Source of the DNA: Tetracentron sinense
Lineage: Eukaryota; Streptophyta; Magnoliopsida; Trochodendrales; Trochodendraceae
Direction: 5' to 3'
DNA length: 64,000 nt
Assembly (NCBI GenBank): GCA_015143295.1
Contig: CM026557.1
Location: 33,737,965 to 33,801,964, forward strand
The notes under the pieces were generated by a model. It made no database searches, was not told where the DNA came from, and saw only the letters and a program-made list of their open reading frames with translations. Below, piece after piece: positions 11,937-22,357 of this stretch; positions within the stretch are counted from its first letter, which is position 1, and every line of letters starts with the position of its first letter. The position numbers were made by a program, and so were the translations under genes.

Positions 11937-12986
11937 AGCGGGACAGCAAAACTTCAGGCCATAGATCGATCATCTCGAGTAGACAGTCCGGTCTTGTCAG
12001 AAGAAGCGGAAAGGCGACACCAGAAAAACAACCGTCATTAGGGCTCAGCTACACTTTTATCAAGAGCACCTTGACAGTGCAAAGGCTGAGATGACTCCTC
12101 GGATCCGACAGTTCGGATCCCGGTCGTTCAATGCTGCTGAAGCCATTGAGAATTTGGAGGTTGAAGTCACATCCCTCCAACAGTAAATCATGGACCTAGA
12201 CGGTGTGCCCCGACCGCTTGACTTCGCGATCCCTGATGGACCTGCCTAGGATCGAGTCTTTTTCTCTTTTTGAGTCACAGTCCTGTACTCTTTTCCCGCA
12301 CAAAGTCTTTTCTTGCATCTTCTTCCTCACATCATAAACGTGCATAACCGATAAGTCACTCTATTCACAATTGTACCATGACATTAGGCACAAACACCTG
12401 CACTGGGCCCCTCTGACATTATTGCATCATCATGCACCCTCATCATTGTCCATGCACAACAATTGCACTAGCTAGGATCACTGCACATACACTATATGTA
12501 CATTTCACCTTACACTTGCACTTGCATCACCGGTACGCTACACTACACTAGACATTTACACATGCACTGCCACCGCATCTGCATTACTAGGACACAACAC
12601 TTGCACCCATCTAGAAAATGTAGAACCCAGTCTATCATAGGCTAGGCATTGCCCTCCAAGCTGTAATAGTCCACTCTATCTTAGTCAGGGCATCATTGCC
12701 ATTGCACCCATTGCATCACTCGAGTACATCCCACACATCATGTAGTCGACAGCACCCCTAGAAGTGACCCTACTACAAGAATCCATAGACTATGTCTATC
12801 CTTCACTCTATCCTATCAGGAGTGCTGCTTAGGATCGAGTATTTTCTCTTTTTGAGTCTCACCTCATTCATTGGGTTTTTACCCGTGCATGCTCATGCAT
12901 TTTAGATTCACATACCTTACCCCTGGTATTGACTCGCTCTACATTTCCAGATCCTACCTTACTGAGGCGGTAACTTAAGGACTCAA
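11937..12986 (+). other. Non-coding spacer between the gag-like ORFs
   Basis: CA/TGCAC-rich low-complexity DNA without a convincing ORF. The phrase GGATCGAGT-(C/A)-TTTTCTCTTTTTGAGTC occurs twice (about 12249 and 12833), each time followed by a similar context, so a block of roughly 580 bp may have been duplicated and diverged. Confidence 0.6.
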
Positions 12987-13493
12987 GTGATGGAACGCGG
13001 AGAAGCATCGAGCAGCCAAGAAATCATCTTGACAACCCTTCTCCGACAAGAGCAGGACATCAAGGAAATCAAGTCTATCCTCTATGATATGGCTACCGCT
13101 CTCGATAAGCTCCAGGTGGCACAAGGGCAAACCCAGATCCGTCCCCCTACCTCTCAGACAAACGCATCCAACCCAGTGGCACAACCACAGAAACCTTCCT
13201 CTAACCCGCTCCCCAAGCCTAAGAAAGAGCGGGCACCACCCAAGCATTTCACCCCTTCTCCTCTCAGCCAATTCCTACCAGTTCTCATTGATAGGAAATT
13301 GATCACACTCCGTGGTCCTACCCCATTGCAACCCTTAGCCAAACGGAACCACAACTACAAGGAGCATGAACACTGTGCTTTTCATCAAGGCCCTGGGCAC
13401 TCTACTGATCACTGCATCGCTTTAAAACATGCAGTTGAAGACCTAATCAACGAGGGCAAACTTGATTATGTGCCTGGTAGCTGGAGTTCCTGA
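12987..13493 (+). CDS. Retrotransposon gag C-terminal part with zinc-finger
   Basis: 168-codon ORF. The N-terminal third is helical and charged (QEQDIKEIKSIL), compatible with a coiled coil. The middle is Pro/Gln/Lys-rich and basic, as in nucleocapsid linkers. The C-terminus has CAFHQGPGHSTDHC followed by a helix with KHAVEDLINEGKL. That arrangement (C-x2-H, G-H, C, then a helix ending in GKL) is the characteristic gag zinc-finger of Tat-type and related Ty3/gypsy elements. It would bind element RNA in the virus-like particle. It is far shorter than a full gag and has lost or separated its N-terminal domain; no protease or RT follows. Whether it is still translated is unknown. The ATG at 12987 is the first in frame. 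Confidence 0.75.
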   Translation: MMERGEASSSQEIILTTLLRQEQDIKEIKSILYDMATALDKLQVAQGQTQIRPPTSQTNASNPVAQPQKPSSNPLPKPKKERAPPKHFTPSPLSQFLPVLIDRKLITLRGPTPLQPLAKRNHNYKEHEHCAFHQGPGHSTDHCIALKHAVEDLINEGKLDYVPGSWSS

Positions 13494-16149
13494 AAACCCT
13501 ATCCCCTCATTAACCCATCATCAAGCCGCCTTCATGCCACCTAGAGCAGTGTCTTCACCAACTCGTTTGAAGAAGGAGACCTGAAAGCGAAATGCTGAGT
13601 TCGGTTGATCAGAGCCAAGTCCAGTCTAAGTCTGTCTTAGTTAGGATTTCTTTCATGTAAGAGTCGGCCGCAGTGGCCCTGTATGAGTCCAGTCAAACTC
13701 TTTCAATTCAATGAAATCACTTTTTTAAGAGTTTCATCTTCATACTTGCGTAGCATAGCTGAATGCTTCCTAAGCTTATCTGCCTTAACAAGAGATCACT
13801 TAAACAGATAATCAAACCCATGATCCCCAGGGGTAGAATACGATGAAAAGCAGAATTCTCATCCAGGAACCTTGTCCTGTACAGAGCTGGGTAGCATCTC
13901 TGAATGTAAAGGTCAAGACCTCACCAGACCAGGGGCAAGGGGGCAATCAAAAGCAAGGGGCAAGCCCATCTCTGGTCATCTAACAGTAAGCTCCCCCAGG
14001 ACAATACTTAGAGCAAGGGGCAACTTGAACAAGAGCTGACACCCGAACAAGTAACTAACAACTGCGGGAAAAGTTGCACAGATTTACTAGGGGCAAATGC
14101 CCCGCCCGACAAAGCAAGGGACAATATCAGAATGACTACCGGATCCCAAACCAATCAAATGGGCAAAATCAAAGAACAGCGCTTAAGGTCTTGCCTAATA
14201 ACGCTTGCACTTTTAGCCGCTTCGGGAAAGGACAGGAAGCCATCTTTGGCACCCCTTCATCCCCTCCAATATAAACCCGTTTTACAGATCAATGAAATCC
14301 GCTAGTGAGCGCCTTTGAGCCTAACAGCCTTTCTTTCATAAAACCTCTTCAGGGACACCCTCCCTTGCCAATCTGTGGTATTTGTTTGAACTACGTCATG
14401 ACCTGATCCTACAAAGGGTACGTAGGCAGCCTGACAAATCAGGTGCGGTCATAAAAAGGGATCATACCACCTAAATCTCCACTACGCAGAGTCAAACCAT
14501 CCCCAGCGGAACCAAAGCCTCTTTGGAATGTCTCCTTGGAGAGATAGAGCAAAAGAATCCTCTCAACTTCTCCAGTCAAGGGTAAAAAAAAAAAAAATTC
14601 CATTAAAGGAAAACCCAAAATAGAAGTTGAAACATTTTAAGAGTCAGAAACTCCCCACAAAGATAACCTCTCCAGACTCTGTCCCCAACAGATACCTTTC
14701 AAGGAAAATCTCTCCAAAAAAAAAAATCCCCAAGCGGAGACAACCTTTTTCGAAACTCTCCCCAGCAGAGACAACCTCTCTCAAAATTAAAAAAAAAAAA
14801 AACTCTGCTGGAAATCCAAAAGTACAAATCCTCAGGAGAGTACAACGAGTACAATGGAAGAGATCCCCAAAAGAATAACTGCAAAGGAGAAATCCTAGGG
14901 TGTCCCAAACTTCGGTCCCCTAGCCTATATTTCATCCTATCACAAGTCTTCCTAGATCCCCTAGAGACTGAAAGTGCAAGCAGCTTACCACGCAAGTATC
15001 CGAAAGCGAGACACCGACATCCAAGGAATTAGAACAAAACTCCGTTCAAATCCATCGCGGGCCCAATGAAAACCAGAAATGGCATTGGTGCGCAAAAATT
15101 ACGCGAATCCCAGACCTGGTCTTGAGACCAGGGGCAAAAAAGGGAGGAAAACTTATCAGCTTCGCAGGCATGAGGAAAATCGGCAGCGGCCTCATTACGC
15201 AAAAACTATGCGAACCCCATTGACTTGGTCATTCCAAGGGTAAAAAAGGGAGAAAAGCTGAAGAGCAGTTTAGCAAAAGAATCCGGCAACAATCAGGCTC
15301 GTCGAACTCCCGACAATCCCCCACAAGTTACTAGCAGATAGCCTGGAGAAACAGACCCTCGACAGTAGCCTCCAGCAGAGCTCAATTCCCCAATAAACAG
15401 CAGATCATCAGCAGTGGTCCGCAACAGTGTCACATTCCCCAGCGGATCCCTAGCAGAAGCTTCTAATTGCTCTCTATAAATATTCTCCCTTGCAAGAATC
15501 TAAAAGCATCCAGTTAGCTTTTAATAAGCTTCTCCCCAGCCGGAATACTCAATCAGCAGCAAGGTAGAGCAACTCTTATTGGCAAAGTGACCCCAGGTCC
15601 CCAGCAAAGCTCAGCTCCGCAAGATGCAAAGCATGACTTCATCAATGTTACAACAGGACAAATTTGGTTAGCATCGTACTCTACCCCTAAGGACAAAATC
15701 CATTCACCCTGTGAAAGTGATCTCCTTATTAAATCACATTAGCAAAGGAAACATTCAACTTCAAATTATGAGTCTCCTTCTGGTCACCATCAGAGTTCCC
15801 ATACTCGTCAGATCAGCCATCCTCGAAGTCTGTCAAATCCCGTGACATCTTCCAAGTCTGTCAAATCCTGTGACGTCTCTCAATCACCGCCAGAGTCCCA
15901 ATACTCACCAGGTCAATCACATTCTAAGTGTCTTTCCACCGGCTTGGCCAGGTCAAACAGAACTCAGCAATCGCCCGAGATGCATCACGGTTTCAACAAG
16001 AAGCGAGAGCAAAATCGAATGCCTTCAGAATCTTCAAATAGCAAAGGACTGGTCTTCAAGAGCGCGTCATATACTCAACCCTCCTTCAACCTGTATGCCA
16101 CACTAGGAAAATCAGGACTAGTCTAACCTCTCATGCATAAGTCAAGCCG
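13494..16149 (+). other. Region where pol would be expected; non-coding
   Basis: No RT, integrase, RNase H or protease motif in any frame. The sequence has scattered short words such as AGCAAGGGGCAA and GACCAGGGGCAA (13920-14110, 15115-15240), CTCCCCAGC(A/G)GA-type phrases (14495-14780, 15420-15620) and A-runs at 14585-14597 and 14791-14802. The GTACGTAGGCAGCCTGAC phrase at 14420 resembles one in the LTR (9450-9467). The short ORFs here are Lys/Pro-rich and look like chance. Confidence 0.7.
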
Positions 16150-16640
16150 TGTAAAGCTGCACACTAGTTGCACACACTTAATTGAGTCACACATAATGCA
16201 CTCTAGTTACTTAAATCCAGCTGCAAACTACTTGCACATACTCAATCGAGTCGCACATAATGTACTCTAGTTACTTAAATCCAGCTGCAAACTACTGGCA
16301 CACACTCAATCGAGTCGCACATAATGCACTCTAGTTACTTAAATCCAGCTGCAAACTAGTTGCACACACTCACTTGAGTCGCACATAATGCACTCCAGCT
16401 AATCAAATCCAGCTGCACATTAGTTGCACCCACTCAATCGAGTCGCACATAATGCACTCTAGCTACTCAGATCAAGCTGCACACTAGTTGCACACACCCA
16501 ATCGAGTCGCACATAATGCACTCTAACTACTCAAATCCAACTACACGCTAGTTGCACACACTCAATCAAGTCATTCACTGCACTCAAACTAACTGCATCC
16601 AAATTTCACATTGCACTCTAACTGCACAAAATCAAGTTGC
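16150..16640. repeat. 64-bp tandem repeat array
   Basis: Units share CACATAATGCACTCTAG, CAGCTGCA and CACTCAATCGAGTCG. Equivalent points at 16201, 16265 and 16329 give a 64-bp period. About seven copies, decaying towards the 3' side. Non-coding. Confidence 0.9.
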
Positions 16641-16855
16641 ACTCAATACATCATAGCCACATATTAGCTGCATACAAGGTGAAAGCTTTATCCAATACAT
16701 TCAAGTCGCACAACACATTACATGCACTTAATCATGTCGCGCACCTTAGCATCAATCATCTTGATCAAAATCCAGTACCTTTCAGTCATATCAACATCAA
16801 TTCGGCTAGTGCCTCCAGGCCATACCTCAAATCTTTGAACATCCTGTGGGTACCT
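16641..16855. other. Spacer between the two tandem arrays
   Basis: CA-rich sequence continuing the composition of the 64-bp array with no regular period. No gene seen. Confidence 0.6.
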
Positions 16856-18770
16856 TTACAGTGTACACCACTGGACATCCCGTGTGTACCTTGACAGTGT
16901 ACACCACCCGCATGTCCTCTTTGTGACACCCCCGTGTGTCCTGGGCATCCCAGGTGAGCGTCGACATAACGCACTTTGTCGACACCTCGCATGCCCGGCA
17001 TCCCGCGTGTACCTTGACAGTGTACACCACCCGCATGTCCCTTTTGTGACACCTTCGTGTGTCCTGGGCATCCCAGGTGAGCGTCGACATAACGCACTTT
17101 GTCGACACCTCGCATGCCTGACATCCCGCGTGTACCTTGACAGTGTACACCACCCGCATGTCCCCTTTGTGACACCACCGTGTGTCCTGGGCATCCTAGG
17201 TGAGCGTCGACATAACGCACTTTGTCGACACCTCGCATGCCCGACATCCCGCGTGTACCTTGACAGTGTACACCACTCGCATGTCCCCTTTGTGACACCC
17301 CCGTGTGTCCTAAGCATTCCAGGTGAGCGTCGACATAACGCACTTTGTCGACACCTCGCATGCCCGAAATCCCGCGTGTACCTTGACAGTGTACACCACC
17401 CGCATGTCCCCTTTGTGACACCCCCGTGTGTCCTGGGCATCCCAGGTGAGCGTCGACATAACGCACTTTGTCGACACCTCGCATGCCCGACACCCCGCGT
17501 GTACCTTGACAGTGTACACCACCCGTATGTCCCCTTTGTGACACCCCCGTGTGTCCTGGGCATCCCAGGTGAGCGTCGACATAACGCACTTTGTCGACAC
17601 CTTGCATGCCCGACATCCCGCGTGTACCTTGACAGTGTACACTACCCGCATGTCCCCTTTGTGACACCCCCGTGTGTCCTGGGCATCTCAGGTGAGTGTC
17701 GACATAACGAACTTTGTCGACACCTCGCATGCCCGACATCCCGCGTGTACCTTGACAGTGTACACCACCCGCATGTCCCTTTTGTGACACCTTCGTGTGT
17801 CCTGGGTATCCCAGGTAAGCGTCGACAAAAGGCACTTTGTCGACACCTCGTATGCCCGACATCCCGCGTGTACCTTGACAGTGTACACCACCCGCATGTC
17901 CCCCTTGTGACACCCCCGTGTGTCCTGGGCATCCTAGGTGAGCGTCGACATAACGCACTTTGTCGACACCTCGCATGCCCGACATCCCACGTGTACCTTG
18001 ACAGTGTACACCACCTGCATGTCCCCTTTGTGACACCCCCGTGTGTCCTGGGCATCCCAGGTGAGCGTCGACATAATGCACTTTATCGACACCTCGCATG
18101 CTCGACATCCCGCGTGTACCTTGACAGTGTACACCACCCGCATGTCCCCTTTGTGACACCCCCGTGTGTCCTGGGCACCCCAGGTGAGCGTCGACATAAC
18201 GCACTTTGTCGACACCTTGCATGCCCGACATCCCGCGTGTACCTTGACAGTGTACACCACCCGCATGTCCCCTTTGTGACACCCCCGTGTGTCGTGGGCA
18301 TCCCAGGTGAGCGTCGACATAACGCACTTTGTCGACACCTCGCATGCCCGACATCCCGCGTGTACCTTGACAGTGTACATCACCCACATGTCCCCTTTGT
18401 GACACCCCTGTGTGTCCTTGGCATTCTAGGTGAGCGTCGGCAAAACACACTTTGTTGACACCTCGCATGTCCGACATCCCGTGTGTACCTTTACAGTGTA
18501 CACTACCTCCTGCATGTCCCCCTCTGTGACACCTCCGTGTGTCCTTGGCATCCCAGGTGAGCGTCGACATAATACATTTTGTCGACACCTCGCATGCCGG
18601 ACATCCTGTGTGCTCCGTGACAATCTCGTCACACTGCAGCACTACCACCTGCATGTCCCCCTCTGTGACACCCCGTGTGTCCTTAGTATCTCAGGTGAGC
18701 GTCGACGTAACACACTTTGTCGACATCCGGAATACCCAACACCACCTGTGTTCTCGACACCCGGTGTGTC
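16856..18770. repeat. 123-bp tandem repeat array in the element's 3' region
   Basis: The word GTGTACC recurs at 16884, 17007, 17130 and every 123 bp to 18483: 14 occurrences with no length change over 13 intervals. One or two degenerate units follow up to about 18770. Each unit holds GTGTAC-n-GTACAC and GTCGAC-n-GTCGAC inverted pairs. Since 123 is 41 codons and the unit has few stops, long open frames appear on both strands (622 codons at 18654-16786 on minus, 524 codons at 16884-18458 on plus). I read these as by-products of the period, not genes. Tandem arrays in the 3' region are known in Tat/Ogre elements as seeds of satellite DNA. Confidence 0.96.
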
Positions 18771-19031
18771 CTCCGATCGATCCGGCTAATATCCCCTGGG
18801 AAACGGTGTTTCGATCAATCTCCATCGCCGCTGCCGAGCGACATCTTCTTCCGGCCATGTCATCCCTACATTCATGTTCTTCCCCTGCTACTCGCTATCC
18901 TCTAGTAGCAGTATTTATCAATTCACCACACTCGTCATTTGCACAGCATGCATCGTTCCTAACATTCATCTCGGTGTAAAAATAGGATGTTTCCAGTCTT
19001 TGCCGTTCAATCGCCATCCTGGCACTCTCCG
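18771..19031 (+). other. Element 3' untranslated segment before the PPT
   Basis: Pyrimidine-rich sequence with no repeat period and no domain-bearing ORF. Confidence 0.6.
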
Positions 19032-19046
19032 GCAAAGAGGGGCAGC
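19032..19046 (+). promoter_or_regulatory. Polypurine tract
   Basis: GCAAAGAGGGGCAGC lies directly against the TGTAAGC start of the 3' LTR. A purine run in this position primes plus-strand DNA synthesis. Confidence 0.88.
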
Positions 19047-22000
19047 TGTAAGCACCCAATTTTTACACCCAGCTCACCTAAACCCTAGACCTAAACCTAG
19101 GTCTAACCCTAGCCTAGCCCTAGCCCAAGCCCTAAGCAAAGTCCCATGGGCTCAAGGCCCCTTTTCAAGTCCAAAATGGATAAAACCCTATTTTGGGCCC
19201 AAGCATGGGCCCGCTAAGCCCAACCCAAGTGGGACCCATTTCACTCATTTTAAAATTCAAATTTTGGAGCCAATTCTCAAAATGGCAACACCATTTTTGC
19301 CTTCCCCACATGTGTGGTGGTTAGGCCCCAAAAAGTAAACAAAATAAAAGTTTAAAATTCAAAATGAAAAAATAATAAATAATAACAAAAAAAAACCCAT
19401 GATTTTTTAGTAGGGGGTGGGACCCACCCTAAACCAAATAAAAGTTCACACACAAAAAAAAAAAAAAAAAAAAGAGTTTTTTTTTACTAAAGATTAAAAA
19501 AATAATAACAAAAAAAAAAAAAAAAAAAATTTGGAGTGGTGTGGTTGGGCACCAACCCCATGTGGCAGGCCCATAGGCGGGTTGGGCCCAACCCACGTAA
19601 CCAAACCCACGAGCAACCGGCCCCGTTAAGAATCGAACCAAACACCAAAAAAAAAATAATTTTAAACCCACTGTCCATCGTCCCTGTCAAAGGGACGATG
19701 CACAGTGCTGCTGCCTGGCGCTCTCTTCTGCCCCCTGCTTCATGTCCCCCACGCCTTATCCTCATCACTCCCACCCTTATCCTCTCCACGTCGATTTCCT
19801 TCCCCATCTATTTAAGCTACCATGGCAGCAACGGTTGAGGGGGGATTTTTTCAAAAAAACAAAGTTCTTACAGTCACCCCATCCATACCCTTCCCCCTTT
19901 AGTCTTCAACCTTGGCTCTAAGAGCACCCTTAGACTCATTAAAAGTTCTATTAACCTCATACACCACCTATAGCCATCACTCATCTCTACTGTGCAAAAC
20001 AAGAAAACTAATTTTTTTACAGTAGCCTAGCATCCGGCCGTTCCTCACCTTCCCTAAGCTTCTGCATCCCATCCATCTAGGCCTTAGACCACATCCTAAC
20101 CCCCGTGTAGCCTCCACCTGCTCACTTTAGGCAGCCACCAACGCCTCATTCCGTCGAGACTCCACCACGAGCATAAGGCACATGGTACATAACCCATCTC
20201 CCCTTTTTTATTTGCTGTCATTCTCATTGTAAGGGACCCCTGGTCCCATTCCAGGGGTCCCATTTTCTTTTTTTCTAGCTTCAGTAGGGTAGAATGCCGA
20301 GGACAGGGCCACCCCCTCCATCTTCTTCATAGATGGTAGTGGCATCCCCTCGAGGCGCGGCCACAAGCACCACCACCCCCACCCATGCCAAGGTTCTCTC
20401 CCAGTTCTGGGGGGTCCTCAATCAATGAGGAAACCCCCTGGACTCGCAAGAGTCGAGCACACCCAGCCAACAAAGTTTTTTTCCAAAAATTTCAAAAAAA
20501 AAATTCTGTTTCAGGCAGCCCCCCTGTAACCATGGTTTAACCATGGTTAGACTTGGACATGGTCAAAACCGAGCCCATGTTTAGACTCCCCATACTCCCA
20601 GCTACCTCCCTGTAAATTTTCAGCTTCTAATTCGCACGTTAACCATGGTTAAATCGACCCCAAAGTGGGGTCGACAGTGTGCAAAAATGGCGAAATGGTC
20701 GACTTTGGGCCTCTGTAGGGCCCACATACGGCCTCCTCTTGGGCCTTACAAGGGCCCAAATTGTTCTTCTCATGGCAGGCTCCGCAACCATGGTCTCGGA
20801 TCCCCTGGGGGTTGAGCCAATCAGCGGCAAAATTGCCGCAAAGTTTGAAAAAAAATCTGTTTTTCTGAAAATCGTCATTTCATGTGACGTTTTTTGAGCC
20901 GACTTTGGGCCTCTGTGGGGGCCACCCACGGCCTCATCTCGGGCCCCACAAGGGCCCAATTTTTTCCCTGGACTTCAGGCTACACACTGATGGTCGCGGA
21001 TTCCCGTGGATCCCTTGTTAACCATGGTTAAACTCGCTTTAACTATGGTTAAAAACTTGATGAAATATTGGGTTTTTTTGCTTTTGTTGGACTTTCTGAG
21101 GGCCCAGACCGGGTAGGAGGCCACTCTAGGCCCTGCCACGGACCTTGGGCCCACTTTTGCTTCAGTCGACCCCTTAACCATGGTTAAACTCACCCGTGGT
21201 TAACATTTAACCATGGTTAAGCGGCCCATGACCTAACAAAAATTCTGGAAAAATCATCAAAAATCATAAATATTACATGGAATCCAGAAATGTCTTCAAT
21301 TGCATTTTTTACTGTGGTTAAGACACTTAATTAGAGTCGACCCCATTTTTGACCCTTAACCACGGGTAAAAAAATCCTGACCCGGAAAAAATTTGGAAAA
21401 ATGCTCAAAAAATCCAAAATATTAGGAGAAACCCAAAAATGGTCTCTTTTGACCATTTAACCATGGTTAAGACCCTTAACCATGGTGACCTCCCCTCCTT
21501 AACCGCGGTTAAGCATCTTCGACTGCTGGGAAAAATCTGAGAAAATCCCAAAAAAATCAGAAAAATTCAAAAGACCAAAAAATCTGATGTTGGACTCTTT
21601 TTAACCATGGTTAGAACCCCTGACCAAGGTTAATCGCCTTTCTTAACCTCGGTTAGCAACCCTAACCCTGGGTTAAGACACCTTGGGCCTACCGGGCCTC
21701 ACCCCTTGGCCTACCGGGCCTAATCTCGGCCTACCGGGCCAAACCCTAGCCTACCGGGCTCATCCTTGGCCTACCAGGCCCAATCTCGGCCTACCGGGCC
21801 CAAACTAGCCTACCGGGCTTCACCCTCGGCCTACCGGGCCCAACCCTAGTCTATCGGACTTACCTTAGGCCTACCGGGCCCAATACCAAGCACTTGACCA
21901 ACCCGGTCAACCACCCCTAGCCTCCCGGCTAGACCCTAAGCCACCCTTGGTGCACACACACACACCCCTAGCCTTGGCACGGGCTCATATGCCAGAACTA

Positions 22001-22352
22001 CGCTCGGTCTGATCTCACCCCTATGTGAGTACGTAGGCAGCCCAACCTGGGTTCGACCCTAGTCTAGGATTTTCTCCTTCTTAGATTAGCATTTTCTTAA
22101 ATACTTAAGGCATTCGATTAAAATTGAGATTAGTTTGGCTTAATCCTAGCAAGTAGGGAACCACTGAAAAGTGGAAGTGCCGGGGTGCCTAACCCCTTCC
22201 CCGGACTTAACCGAACCTCTTACCCTAATCTCGGGCCGTAGACCAAGACCTTATCCAAATCCTGGGGACTTATCCCTTCCGAATGAATAGGTGGCGACTC
22301 TATACTCACCCGTGAGATGCAAACCAGGGTTTCCCCGAAACCCGCGCTCACA
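19047..22352 (+). repeat. 3' LTR of the Tat-like element (3306 bp)
   Basis: Nearly identical to the 5' LTR. By-eye differences include T/C in ACTGTTCATCG, C/T in GATCCCCCGGGGG, TG/CT near 21805, C/T and A/G in the GGCCTACCGGGCC array and T/C near 21946, plus changes in A-run length. It ends GCGCTCACA and is followed by the ATAAT target duplication. Confidence 0.96.
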
Positions 22353-22357
22353 ATAAT
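22353..22357. repeat. Target-site duplication, right copy (ATAAT)
   Basis: Matches 6463-6467. From 22358 to the next unit start at 22687 is 329 bp; with the 96 bp at 6372-6467 this makes 425 bp, exactly one satellite unit. Confidence 0.93.

Larger units (their letters stand above)
6468..22352 (+). mobile_element. Young gag-only Tat/Ogre-like LTR retrotransposon
   Basis: Complete 15.9-kb element: LTR (6468-9774), PBS (9779-9796), decayed gag-like ORFs (10601-11936), gag zinc-finger ORF (12987-13493), a long non-coding 3' region with two tandem arrays, PPT (19032-19046) and LTR (19047-22352). The very long LTRs, the type of PBS, the gag zinc finger and the hypervariable 3' region fit the Tat/Ogre branch of Ty3/gypsy; this assignment is from memory of the family. 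I find no protease, RT, RNase H or integrase motif, so it must have been mobilised in trans. By eye the LTRs differ by about 7 substitutions plus a few length changes in A-runs, which implies a very recent insertion. The TSD and the restored satellite monomer confirm both ends. Confidence 0.93.

Noticed and set aside
14627..14995. Lys/Pro-rich frames in the element interior
   Set aside because: Produced by A-runs and CTCC repeats; no homology pattern.
16884..18458. 524-codon plus-strand frame
   Set aside because: Same tandem array, opposite strand; an artefact of the period.
16786..18654. 622-codon minus-strand frame as a repeat-protein gene
   Set aside because: It lies wholly in the 123-bp array. 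The unit length is a multiple of three, and other frames on both strands are also long and open. No promoter, intron or non-repeat domain is seen.
6468..22352. Centromere-targeting CRM retrotransposon
   Set aside because: No integrase chromodomain or pol is present, and LTR length, PBS and gag finger fit Tat/Ogre better; its place in the satellite may be chance.
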